From: Myxococcaceae bacterium | Lineage (GTDB): Bacteria; Myxococcota; Myxococcia; Myxococcales; Myxococcaceae | Length of the DNA: 64,000 bases | Direction of reading: 5' to 3' | Assembly (NCBI GenBank): GCA_016793095.1 | Contig: JAEUJQ010000046.1 | Span: 1-64,000, forward strand | Shown: piece by piece, positions 1-7,365 of the stretch | How the letters are laid out: every line of letters begins with the position of its first letter | Numbering within the stretch: position 1 is the first letter of the stretch | Translations under genes and position numbers: made by a program | The notes under the pieces: model-generated | What the model was told of the DNA's origin: nothing | The model's input: the letters and a program-made list of their open reading frames with translations, nothing else | Databases searched by the model: none

Positions 1-123
<123 letters not shown>

Positions 124-632
124 AAGAGTTGTCTTGTGCTCTCTCGCGCCGTCTTGCGACGACTGCGAGGGATGCTGAAGCCGTAGCCTCAGCACTCAAA
201 TGAACTGCGTGTTACCCGCAGAACTTCTTGGGTTTGCTATCCAGTTTTCAAAGAACGAGCGGTTGAACCGCTTTGCTGCTTGCCGCTCCGAACCAGTGTT
301 CGGGGGGCGGCGCTTCTACATCTTCTGTCGCCGTTTGCAACCGGTTTCCCGTTTGCGTCAGCGCCGCTGTTCGTTGCCTCAGGACATCTCCGGAGGGCTT
401 CGTCCAGCGGGGAGGGCGAGTACTACATCGCCTTCCTCGAACTCGTCAAGCCTTTCGCTGTTTCGCGCCCGCCGAGCGGGGAGGCTTGTTGATCAGGTGA
501 TCAGCATCAAGGTGCTGAGCCTGGGCCGTATTCACCTGTGACTGCGGTGCTGCCGACTTCCTGACCTGCTTCGCTTCGTGCGACTCGCCCTGCCCCTCCT
601 GCCCGCCCGCCGGTTCCCTCCGTCAACGAGGG
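124..632 (-). other. rRNA operon leader (untranslated)
   Basis: About 510 bases lie between the rrn promoter and the 16S 5' end. No convincing coding region is present on either strand; the short open frames here lack start-site support and family resemblance. The stretch holds a boxA-like antitermination site (244-260) and is presumably a processed rRNA leader that pairs with sequence 3' of 16S to form the RNase III stem. That pairing cannot be checked here because the 3' end is out of the window. Confidence 0.75.
244..260 (-). promoter_or_regulatory. boxA-like rRNA antitermination site
   Basis: On the minus strand this reads GCTCGTTCTTTGAAAAC. It matches the TGTTCTTTGAAAAC-type boxA commonly found in rRNA leaders, where NusB/NusE (S10) bind nascent RNA to prevent Rho-dependent termination. 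It lies about 120 nt upstream of mature 16S, a usual position. The motif is seen directly; function is inferred from the family. Confidence 0.7.
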
Positions 633-638
633 GCGGCG

Positions 639-667
639 CATATACAGATCGGGACCTCGGGAGTCAA
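639..667 (-). promoter_or_regulatory. Putative rrn promoter (sigma70-type)
   Basis: On the minus strand TTGACT (-35, 667-662) is followed after exactly 17 bp by TATATG (-10, 644-639). Transcription would start near 632 and run into the 16S leader. This is the best -35/-10 pair seen in this GC-rich window. The -35 box begins only about 10 bp after the gmk stop codon, and no terminator is visible between them. Confidence 0.75.
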
Positions 668-677
668 CTCCCCTCGT

Positions 678-1349
678 TCACTTTTCCTGCGGCGCCCATT
701 TCTGAGCGAAATCAGGCGATTGCAGGTTGAGCCGACTCAAATCGACGCGGCCGCGCCGGGCCTGCTCTGCGATCACGATGGACCGGAGCTCGGTGAACGC
801 CGCCTCGAGGTCGTCGTTGATGATCAGGTAGTCGTAGGACTCGAGGCCCTTCTCGATCTCGGTGCGCGCCGCGAGCAGCCGGCGGTGAATCGTCTCGTCC
901 TTGTCGGTCCCACGCCCGCGGAGCCGGCGCTCCAGCTCCTCCATCGAGGGAGGGAGGATGAAGACGAGCACGGCGTCGGGGAACCTCGACTTGATCTTGA
1001 GGCCGCCCTTCACGTCGATGTCGAAGACAGCGATGCCGCGCGAGGTGAAGGCGCTGTCGATGATGCCCCGCGAGGTGCCGTAGTAGTTGTCGTGCACCTC
1101 GGCCCACTCGATGAAGTCGCCGCGGTTCACCATCTGCAGGAACGTCTTCGCGTCGATGAAGTGATAATCGACGCCGTTCTTCTCCTGGCCGCGCGGATCA
1201 CGCGTCGTGTAGCTGATCGAGAACTGGGCGCGAGGGAACTCCTGCTCGAGGCGTCGCGCGAGCGTCGTCTTCCCTGCTCCCGAAGGAGCAGAGAGGACCA
1301 GCAGCAGGCCGGGCGCGGGCGCGGCGGGGATCTCGGGGTTCGTCTTCAT
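678..1349 (-). CDS. gmk: Guanylate kinase
   Basis: This 223-aa protein phosphorylates GMP to GDP with ATP in the cytoplasm. It opens with the Walker A P-loop SAPSGAGKTTL (residues ~16-26), followed by the GMP-binding region SISYTTRDPRGQEKNGVDYHF, which is diagnostic of guanylate kinases. Length fits the family (~205-225 aa). The ATG at 1349 overlaps the yicC stop by 4 bp (ATGA), so the longer upstream open frame is rejected. yicC-gmk is a widespread pairing, but rpoZ, which often follows gmk, is absent here; the rrn promoter follows instead. Confidence 0.96.
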   Translation of the reverse strand: MKTNPEIPAAPAPGLLLVLSAPSGAGKTTLARRLEQEFPRAQFSISYTTRDPRGQEKNGVDYHFIDAKTFLQMVNRGDFIEWAEVHDNYYGTSRGIIDSAFTSRGIAVFDIDVKGGLKIKSRFPDAVLVFILPPSMEELERRLRGRGTDKDETIHRRLLAARTEIEKGLESYDYLIINDDLEAAFTELRSIVIAEQARRGRVDLSRLNLQSPDFAQKWAPQEK

Positions 1350-2224
1350 TCGACGTTCTGGACCTGTTCGCGAACCCGTTCGAGCTCGGCCTTGAGTTGG
1401 ACGACGTGCCCCGCGATCGCCGCGTTGGCGCTCTTGGAGCCGGTGGTGTTCACCTCGCGGTGCATCTCCTGCACGAGGAAGTCGAGCTTCCGGCCGGCTG
1501 GATCGGCCGCGGCGCACAAGGCGCGGAACTGCACGAAGTGCGACTTGAGCCGGGTGAGCTCTTCAGCCACGTCGCAGCGCTCCGCGAAGAACGCGACCTC
1601 CTGCGCGAGGCGCTGCGGGTCGATGGACAGCCCCTTGCTGAGCTCGGCGATGCGGTCGGACAGGCGCGCGCGGTACTCGTCGATGGACACCGGGGCCAGG
1701 CGTTCCACCTCGAGCACCGACTTCTCGACCGCCTCGAGGCGAGCGAGCAGGTCCTTCTCGATGGCGCGGCCTTCCGTCGAGCGCATCGCCTCGAGCGCGC
1801 TGAGCGCCTGATCGACGGCGGCGTCGAGCGCCTGGCTCACCTTCGAGAGGTCGACCTGGGGCTCCTCGAGGCGCATGACGTTCGGCAGCGCAGAGAGCTC
1901 ACGAACGGAGGCGGTGTCGGGGAGCCCGGTCACCCTCGCGAGCTCGGCGAACGCGGCGCGGTAGGCCTTCGCGAGGCCGGCGTCCACCACGGGGACCAGG
2001 GCGGTCGCGCCGCGCCCGGACCGCTTGACGGTGAGCTCCAGCGACCCCCGGGCGACGCGCTCCTTCACGCGGCGGACCAGCGCCGCCTCGAGGGCGGACA
2101 GCTCACGCGGCAAGCGGGCCTTCACCTCGCAGAACTTGTGGTTGACCGACTTCACCTCGACCACGACTTCCTCGTCGGTCACGACCCCGCGGCCACTCCC
2201 GAAGCCCGTCATGCTGCGCAGCAT
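1346..2224 (-). CDS. yicC: YicC/YloC family endoribonuclease
   Basis: This 292-aa protein starts with the family signature MLRSMTGFG and has the conserved VKSVNHKF segment near residue 25. Its C-terminal half is the DUF1732 region, ending in HREVNTTGSKS plus a helical tail. YicC proteins from E. coli and relatives have been reported as endoribonucleases. Its stop overlaps the gmk start by 4 bp, so the two are translationally coupled, and it lies 46 bp downstream of rfaE2. Coding and family are clear; the precise RNA target is not predictable. Confidence 0.93.
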   Translation of the reverse strand: MLRSMTGFGSGRGVVTDEEVVVEVKSVNHKFCEVKARLPRELSALEAALVRRVKERVARGSLELTVKRSGRGATALVPVVDAGLAKAYRAAFAELARVTGLPDTASVRELSALPNVMRLEEPQVDLSKVSQALDAAVDQALSALEAMRSTEGRAIEKDLLARLEAVEKSVLEVERLAPVSIDEYRARLSDRIAELSKGLSIDPQRLAQEVAFFAERCDVAEELTRLKSHFVQFRALCAAADPAGRKLDFLVQEMHREVNTTGSKSANAAIAGHVVQLKAELERVREQVQNVE

Positions 2225-2270
2225 GAGCGCTCCGTAGGCGCAACCCGCCCGCTGATCAACCGCAACGGCG

Positions 2271-2744
2271 TCACGGCTTCGGAGCCAGCGCCTTCACCAG
2301 CTCCGTGGTGCTGTGGTCCTTGGGATCGCCGGCGATGACGACCTGGCCTCCCCAGGCCTCGAGCTCGGCCCGCTCGGGCACCGTGTCGGGCGTGTAGTCG
2401 GTGCCCTTCACCTGAAAGTGGGGCTTGAGAGCGCGCAGGACCTGGCGCACGTCAGGCTCCGAGAAGATCAACACCGCGTCGGTGCAGGCGAGCGCCTCGA
2501 GCAGCTCGGCCCGTTCGCCCTCGGGGATCACGGGTCGCCCGGGTCCCTTCAGCGCGCGCGTCGAGGCGTCGGAGTTCACGGCGACCACGAGCCGATCGGC
2601 CAACGCCTTCGCGCCCTGGAGGTACCTGACGTGCCCGACGTGCAGCAGGTCGAACGCCCCGTTCGCGAGGGCGACCGTGAGGCCCCGCTCGCGCCACTGC
2701 CGGGTCAGGTCGGCCGCCTGCTCGAGGGTGACGCGCTTGTTCAC
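2271..2744 (-). CDS. rfaE2: D-glycero-beta-D-manno-heptose 1-phosphate adenylyltransferase
   Basis: This 157-aa nucleotidyltransferase transfers AMP from ATP to heptose-1-phosphate to make ADP-D-glycero-D-manno-heptose for the LPS inner core. It shows the cytidylyltransferase-like motif ANGAFDLLHVGHVRYL (HxGH) near residues 27-42 and the downstream ISTT-class motif as DHSTTELV. It corresponds to the C-terminal half of E. coli HldE, here a separate gene directly after the kinase half. The GTG start at 2744 overlaps the rfaE1 stop (GTGA). Confidence 0.93.
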   Translation of the reverse strand: MNKRVTLEQAADLTRQWRERGLTVALANGAFDLLHVGHVRYLQGAKALADRLVVAVNSDASTRALKGPGRPVIPEGERAELLEALACTDAVLIFSEPDVRQVLRALKPHFQVKGTDYTPDTVPERAELEAWGGQVVIAGDPKDHSTTELVKALAPKP

Positions 2745-3709
2745 CGGGACAGCTCCCGCGCGAGCTCGGGCCGGGTGACGGTCGCGGTGCCGGGCTTCTG
2801 AACCACGAGCCCCCCCGCGACGTTCGCGAGCCGCGCCGCCTCGACGAAGGACGCACCAGCGCCAACCGCGACGGCGAAGGTCGCGATCACGGTGTCACCC
2901 GCGCCGGTGACGTCCACCGCGTCCTTCGGTCCGTGAACGGGGAGGCGCACGGGGCGCTCGCCGGCCTGGTAGACCACCATGCCCTTGCGGCCGCGGGTCA
3001 CGAGCAGCACCTTGCAGCCGAGTCGCTCGAGGGCGGCGGAGGCGGCGCGGTCGACGTCCCGGTCCGTCGCGACTGGCAGGCCAGTGAGGGCGGCGAGCTC
3101 GGGCTCATTGGGCTTGACGACGGTGACTCCACCGAGCGTCGCCAGCGCGAACCGGGAGTCGGCACAGACGGGCACGCCGCGACGCGCGAGCTGGCGCACG
3201 ACCTCGCGGGTCTCGTCGCACACCACCCCGGCGCCGTAGTCGGACACCACCACGACGTCGGCGCTGCGAGCCGCGCGAATCAGGGCGCGCGCGAGGGCCG
3301 CTCGCACGGGCGGCGGCAGTGGACCCACCGCGCCGCGATCGACGCGCAACATCTGCTGGCGGGAGGTGCTGAGGCCGCCGGCGAGGATCCGCAGCTTGGT
3401 CTCCGTACGCAGGCCGCGCCCGCCCGCCGCCTCGATCCCGATGCCCTGCTCCTCGAAGAGCGCCCGCATGGCACGGCCCGTCTCGTCAGCTGCGAGCATG
3501 CCCACGGCGGTCACGCGCGCCCCGAGCGCCCGGGCGTTGGCAGCGGCGTTGGCGGCGCCTCCCAGCTTCACCTCGTCGCGCTCGTGCCGGACGATCAGCA
3601 CTGGCGCCTCGCGGCTGATCCGTTCGGTCTGGCCGTAGAGATAGTGATCAGCGACGAGATCGCCGACGACTACCACGCGCACCTTCGGGAACGACGAGAG
3701 CCGGTTCAC
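2741..3709 (-). CDS. rfaE1: D-glycero-beta-D-manno-heptose-7-phosphate kinase
   Basis: This PfkB/ribokinase-fold enzyme (322 aa) phosphorylates D-glycero-D-manno-heptose-7-phosphate at C1 in the ADP-heptose pathway. Visible are the N-terminal substrate region VVVVGDLVADHYLYG, the KLGGAANAAANARALG motif, the VKPNEPE segment and the C-terminal PfkB signature DVTGAGDTVIA with its catalytic Asp. The start is taken as the GTG at 3709 because it overlaps the lpxK stop (GTGA) and aligns with the family; the longer frame to 3757 lies inside lpxK. The protein pairs with rfaE2 immediately downstream. Confidence 0.93.
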   Translation of the reverse strand: MNRLSSFPKVRVVVVGDLVADHYLYGQTERISREAPVLIVRHERDEVKLGGAANAAANARALGARVTAVGMLAADETGRAMRALFEEQGIGIEAAGGRGLRTETKLRILAGGLSTSRQQMLRVDRGAVGPLPPPVRAALARALIRAARSADVVVVSDYGAGVVCDETREVVRQLARRGVPVCADSRFALATLGGVTVVKPNEPELAALTGLPVATDRDVDRAASAALERLGCKVLLVTRGRKGMVVYQAGERPVRLPVHGPKDAVDVTGAGDTVIATFAVAVGAGASFVEAARLANVAGGLVVQKPGTATVTRPELARELSR

Positions 3710-4713
3710 GGCGCGCCTTCTTCCACCGAGCCTGGAGGCGCACAAGCCGCAGGCCACCCGAGCGCGCGCGCGAGCGTGTCGAGCCCTCCAGCGACCGAGA
3801 GTCGGGTCTCGACGACCACGGCCGGAAACCCGGACGGCAGCCGCTCAGCGTCCTTCTCGGTGGTGACGATGCGGGCGGAGCGCCGGCCTGCCTCCGCACG
3901 CACCCGGTCGAGCTCACGCGTCGTGAAGCGATGGTGATCGGAGAACGCGACGTGGAGCTCGACGCGGGCCCCCAGGCGTTCGAGCGACGTGACGAAGCGA
4001 GCCGGGCGGGCGATGCCAGTCAGCGCCACCACGGCCTCACCAGAGAGCGAGGGGGCACCACGAAGGCCCGACACCACGAGGCCGCCACGGGGGTCCACCG
4101 ACGCCGGCCCGTTCCACACCACCGTCGCCCGACGGCGCGCCGACTGGCCCTCGCGACACGGGCCGAGGGGCAGGACCGCGCCTGACGCCTCAGGGACGTG
4201 GATCAGCAGATCGACGTCGCGGGCGAGGCGGCGGTGCTGGAAGCCGTCGTCGAGGAGCACCACCTCAAAGCCCTCGTCTCTCGCCCGGCGCGCGGCCCGC
4301 ACGCGATCGGCGTCGAGGTAGACCGGCACCCGGGCGCTTCGGGCGATCAGCCTGGGCTCGTCGCCGCTCTCGAGCTCGTCAGGCAGGGCGGCGGGGTCCA
4401 CCCGGAGCGGCGCGCTGCTGCGCCGGCCATAGCCGCGGGAGAGCACTGCCACGCGCTTGCCGGCGGCGGTGGCCCAGCGAGCGAGGAAGATGACGAGCGG
4501 CGTCTTCCCCGAGCCTCCGGCGACGAGGTTACCCACCGAGACGACCTGCAGCCCCTCCACGCGGTGCGTGCGGAACACGCCGAGGTCGAACAAGGCGTTC
4601 CGCGCCGCGGTCACGCCCCGCCACGCGAGCGACACCGGGCCGAGGAGCGCGGTCGCCACCACGCGCTCGAGCGGCAGGGCCTCGCCGTACCAGAGGCGCT
4701 CCAGGGTGCTCAT
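3706..4713 (-). CDS. lpxK: Tetraacyldisaccharide 4'-kinase
   Basis: LpxK (335 aa) phosphorylates the 4' position of the lipid A disaccharide at the inner membrane. It has the family N-terminus (MSTLERLWYGEA), the P-loop-like SVGNLVAGGSGKTP (~residues 58-71), the LSRGYGR segment, LLDDGFQHRRLARD, and the C-terminal ALTGIARPARF and FSDHHRFT motifs. The ATG at 4713 is chosen because it sits in an ATGA overlap with the upstream mini-ORF. Its first ~17 codons are the template of the 122-bp repeat immediately upstream. Confidence 0.95.
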   Translation of the reverse strand: MSTLERLWYGEALPLERVVATALLGPVSLAWRGVTAARNALFDLGVFRTHRVEGLQVVSVGNLVAGGSGKTPLVIFLARWATAAGKRVAVLSRGYGRRSSAPLRVDPAALPDELESGDEPRLIARSARVPVYLDADRVRAARRARDEGFEVVLLDDGFQHRRLARDVDLLIHVPEASGAVLPLGPCREGQSARRRATVVWNGPASVDPRGGLVVSGLRGAPSLSGEAVVALTGIARPARFVTSLERLGARVELHVAFSDHHRFTTRELDRVRAEAGRRSARIVTTEKDAERLPSGFPAVVVETRLSVAGGLDTLARALGWPAACAPPGSVEEGAP

Positions 4714-4835
4714 GACGCCGCTCCGTCGAGGTCGAGCAGGACGCTCCGTGTCGTCGGTACGCGGTGCCAGGACCATCCCGCCGCGCGCTCGAGCGACCGG
4801 GCCTCGCCGTACCAGAGGCGCTCCACGGTGCTCAT
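4710..4835 (-). CDS. Mini-ORF 3 of the lpxK junction repeat (41 aa)
   Basis: This 41-codon frame starts like LpxK (MSTVERLWYGEA) and ends RSVLLDLDGAAS, resembling the C-terminus of the upstream glycosyltransferase (ALRVLDLYGAAP). It overlaps lpxK by ATGA and mini-ORF 2 by ATGA. It differs from its sister copies by L4V and R21W. The frame is certainly open; whether the peptide has any role beyond handing ribosomes to lpxK is unknown. Confidence 0.4.
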   Translation of the reverse strand: MSTVERLWYGEARSLERAAGWSWHRVPTTRSVLLDLDGAAS

Positions 4836-4957
4836 GACGGCGCTCCGTCGAGGTCGAGCAGGACGCTCCGTGTCGTCGGTACGCGGTGCCAGGACCGTCC
4901 CGCCGCGCGCTCGAGCGACCGGGCCTCGCCGCACCAGAGGCGCTCCAGGGTGCTCAT
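4832..4957 (-). CDS. Mini-ORF 2 of the lpxK junction repeat (41 aa)
   Basis: This is the middle copy of the repeated 41-codon frame, coupled by ATGA overlaps at both ends. Compared with mini-ORF 1 it has Y9C and A40P. It contains no predicted membrane segment or known domain. All four nucleotide differences among the three copies change an amino acid, which argues against protein-level selection. Confidence 0.4.
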   Translation of the reverse strand: MSTLERLWCGEARSLERAAGRSWHRVPTTRSVLLDLDGAPS

Positions 4958-5079
4958 GACGCCGCTCCGTCGAGGTCGAGCAGGACGCTCCGTGTCGTCG
5001 GTACGCGGTGCCAGGACCGTCCCGCCGCGCGCTCGAGCGACCGGGCCTCGCCGTACCAGAGGCGCTCCAGGGTGCTCAT
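4954..5079 (-). CDS. Mini-ORF 1 of the lpxK junction repeat (41 aa)
   Basis: This is the first copy after the glycosyltransferase. Its ATG at 5079 overlaps the glycosyltransferase TGA (ATGA). It encodes MSTLERLWYGEARSLERAAG, then a 21-residue tail ending LDLDGAAS. The N-terminal third copies LpxK and the C-terminal end resembles the glycosyltransferase tail. Translation is likely by coupling; function is unknown. Confidence 0.4.
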   Translation of the reverse strand: MSTLERLWYGEARSLERAAGRSWHRVPTTRSVLLDLDGAAS

Positions 5080-6086
5080 GGCGCCGCTCCGTAGAGGTCG
5101 AGCACCCGCAGCGCGATCGCCTGCGGCGACTCCAGCGTCACCACGCGCCGCTCAGGGCCAAGCGCCGACGCCGCGATCCCCTCGGCCGAGCGCTCGACGA
5201 GCACATCGGCGAGCTGTGGGAGCGCCCCCTCATCGACGCCCATCACCCGCACCCCGCACGCGCGAGCCTGCGCAGCAGCACGCGCCGAGAAGTCGTTTCC
5301 GAGCCCGAGGAGCCACACCTCGTCGAGCGCCTGGAGCCAGCGAACGAAGTCTGCGCCCCGCTGGTAGCCCACGAAGTGCGTGCGCGCCGACAGCCCCCTC
5401 GCCTTCACCAGCGCCTGCACCCGCGGCACCAGCTCCCCATCGCCCATGAGGACCAGGTGGGCCTCCGGGCGCCGCTTCGTGAGCTGCTCGAAGGCGAGGA
5501 CGCCCAGCTCGTGGCGGCGAGAGGTCTGGAACGTCGAGATCATGCCGATGAGCGGCACGTCGGGGAGCTGCAGGGCGCGTCGCAGCGACACCCTGTCGAT
5601 GGGTGGCACGAAGGCCGGATCGACGACGGGCGGGAGCACGAGGACGCGTTGGCCGAGGAAGCGCCGGGCCAGGCCCTCGAAGGGCACCGTCCACCCGTCG
5701 GCGCGCGGCATCAGTCGGCGCACCGAGCGGGGCGCGTGGATCGACCTGATGAGCCGCGCCCCCTTCGGCGTGCCCCACCGCGCGAGCAGGTGATCGTGAC
5801 TGAAGTGGGCGTGCACCACGTCGACAGCCAGCCGCTTGAGCGTGCGGATGTCCCTCGTGACGGCGAGCGGAGACGACTTCACCGAGAGCTCGAGGCCTGC
5901 GCTGGACAACAAGCCCAGCGCTTCCAGCCTGGGGGCAGCGAGCTCCTCGGCGGGCGTGCTGACGCGCTTCCGATCGACCGCGACCGACACCTCATGGCCG
6001 AGGTCTCGCTGAGCGAGGGCGAGCTGGGTGAGCGACTCCGCCGGGCCGCTGAAGAAGGGCGAGGCGAGCAGATGCAGGATCTTCAC
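5076..6086 (-). CDS. GT4-family glycosyltransferase
   Basis: This 336-aa GT-B glycosyltransferase has an N-terminal acceptor domain beginning KILHLLASPFFSGPAES and VVHAHFSHDHLLARWG (~residues 90-106). The C-terminal nucleotide-sugar domain is of group 1 type (IGMISTFQTSRRHELGVLAF, LVLMGDGELVPRV). It sits between waaA and lpxK, with a GTG start overlapping the waaA stop (GTGA), so a role in adding a core or lipid A sugar is inferred. Donor and acceptor cannot be deduced. The usual C-terminal EX7E pattern is not obvious. Confidence 0.85.
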   Translation of the reverse strand: MKILHLLASPFFSGPAESLTQLALAQRDLGHEVSVAVDRKRVSTPAEELAAPRLEALGLLSSAGLELSVKSSPLAVTRDIRTLKRLAVDVVHAHFSHDHLLARWGTPKGARLIRSIHAPRSVRRLMPRADGWTVPFEGLARRFLGQRVLVLPPVVDPAFVPPIDRVSLRRALQLPDVPLIGMISTFQTSRRHELGVLAFEQLTKRRPEAHLVLMGDGELVPRVQALVKARGLSARTHFVGYQRGADFVRWLQALDEVWLLGLGNDFSARAAAQARACGVRVMGVDEGALPQLADVLVERSAEGIAASALGPERRVVTLESPQAIALRVLDLYGAAP

Positions 6087-7354
6087 GCCCGGCGCTCCGC
6101 GAGCAGCTTCGCCATCGCGTCGACGTTGCGATCGCTCGCGCCGGAGACCTGCCTGACGGCCTTGCGGGCCAGCTCGCCGAGCGACTCGATGGTGTCAGGC
6201 CGCGAGAACAGCTCGGAGAGCACCTTGAAGAGGTTGTCGGCGTCTTTCACCTGCAGCCCGCCTCGCCCCACGAGCACGCCAACGGAGTCGCGGAAGTTCT
6301 CCATGTGCGGGCCGAACAAGACCGGCCGACCCTGGGCAGCCGGCTCGAGGATGTTCTGACCGCCGCGGCTGGTGAACGAGCCCCCCACGAAGACCACGGT
6401 CGCGAGCCGGTAGGCGCGCGCGAGCTCCCCGATGCTGTCGAGCACCACCACCGGGGCCCCCTGCGGGTTCCCCGTCGAGCGCAGGCCCCCATGAAGGCCC
6501 GCGGCCTCGATGAGCGCGAGCACCTTCTGAGCGCGATCGATGTACCTGGGGGCGATCACGAGGCGCAGGTCGGGCACCTCGGACACGAGGCGCCTGTAGA
6601 CCTCGAGCAGCAGCTCCTCCTCGCCTTCATGGGTGCTGCCGGCAATCCACACGCGGCCGGCAGCGTCGAGGCCCAGCGCCGTTCGCAGGACCTGATCCTC
6701 GACCGCCTCGCCCGGCACGAGCGCGTCGAACTTCGTGTTGCCGGTCACCTGCACGCGCTCGCGCGAGGCGCCCAACGAGAGCGCGCGCTCGGCCTCGTCG
6801 TCTTCGCGCATGAGGAAGAGATCGACGTCGTCCAGCGGGTTGCCGATGAGGCTGAAGAAGGCGCGATAGCGCCCGAGGTGCGCCGCCGAGAAGCGCCCGT
6901 TGGTGAGGCAGATGCGCGCGCCCCGCTGGTGCGCCGCGCGGATGAGGTTCGGCCAGATCTCGGTGTACTCGAGCACGAGCAGATCCGGCGCGAGGGCCCG
7001 CGCGGCCCGGCGGGTGGCGCCGAAGAGATCCCACGGGGCATAGACGACCGCGTCGATCTTCTTCGAGAGACGTTCCCGCGCCATCAGCGCGCCGGTGTTG
7101 GTGATCGTCGAGATGATCACCTTCGCCTCGGGGAACCGCGCCCGCAGCCGATCGATCATGGGGCTGAGCGCCAACAGATCGCCCGCGCTCGCGCCGTGCA
7201 GCCAGATCCTCGGTGAGCCGCCCGAAGGAACGACGCCGGGCGCGTAGAAGCCGAAGCGCTGCGCCAGGCCGTCGCGCGTCTTCTTCATCAGCGCCAGCAC
7301 CGGGAAGAGGAACGTGAACGCGACCCAGGTCGCGAGGACGTAGAGCAGCCGCAT
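6083..7354 (-). CDS. waaA: 3-deoxy-D-manno-octulosonic acid (Kdo) transferase
   Basis: WaaA/KdtA (423 aa) transfers Kdo from CMP-Kdo to lipid IVA at the inner membrane. The N-terminus has a hydrophobic anchor (RLLYVLATWVAFTFLF), then the conserved IWLHGASAGDLLALSP motif with family-typical small residues, the ETEIWPN equivalent as EYTEIWPNLI, LTNGRFSAA, and the C-terminal FVGGSF...GGQNILEPAAQGRPVLFGPH signature. ATG 7354 is chosen; a GTG six codons upstream would overlap the msbA-like stop. In most homologues the first catalytic Glu lies in GEA; here the tripeptide reads GAS, so that residue differs. Confidence 0.92.
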   Translation of the reverse strand: MRLLYVLATWVAFTFLFPVLALMKKTRDGLAQRFGFYAPGVVPSGGSPRIWLHGASAGDLLALSPMIDRLRARFPEAKVIISTITNTGALMARERLSKKIDAVVYAPWDLFGATRRAARALAPDLLVLEYTEIWPNLIRAAHQRGARICLTNGRFSAAHLGRYRAFFSLIGNPLDDVDLFLMREDDEAERALSLGASRERVQVTGNTKFDALVPGEAVEDQVLRTALGLDAAGRVWIAGSTHEGEEELLLEVYRRLVSEVPDLRLVIAPRYIDRAQKVLALIEAAGLHGGLRSTGNPQGAPVVVLDSIGELARAYRLATVVFVGGSFTSRGGQNILEPAAQGRPVLFGPHMENFRDSVGVLVGRGGLQVKDADNLFKVLSELFSRPDTIESLGELARKAVRQVSGASDRNVDAMAKLLAERRA

Positions 7355-7365
7355 CGCCGCGCGCG

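Larger units (their letters stand above)
4714..5079 (-). repeat. Three 122-bp direct tandem repeats at the glycosyltransferase-lpxK junction
   Basis: Three units (4714-4835, 4836-4957, 4958-5079) have an exact 122-bp period and differ at only four positions in all. A degraded partial fourth copy is the 5' end of lpxK itself (about 4662-4713), and the 3' end of the glycosyltransferase resembles the other edge of the unit. The unit therefore joins the end of one gene to the beginning of the next. Because 122 is not a multiple of 3, each copy carries its own stop and start, which overlap as ATGA. Confidence 0.95.

Noticed and set aside
124-638. tRNA genes or small ORFs in the rRNA leader
   Set aside because: No cloverleaf or T-loop (GTTCGAATC-like) was found by eye and the short frames have no start-site support.
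720-1811. 363-codon plus-strand frame opposite gmk and yicC
   Set aside because: Antisense shadow of two unmistakable genes.
4714-5079. Tandem repeats that might suggest a CRISPR array
   Set aside because: The 122-bp units are contiguous with no variable spacers and carry coding sequence from both neighbours.
4764-6359. 531-codon plus-strand frame across the repeat and glycosyltransferase
   Set aside because: Antisense to the glycosyltransferase and repeats; low-complexity Arg/Ala-rich translation.
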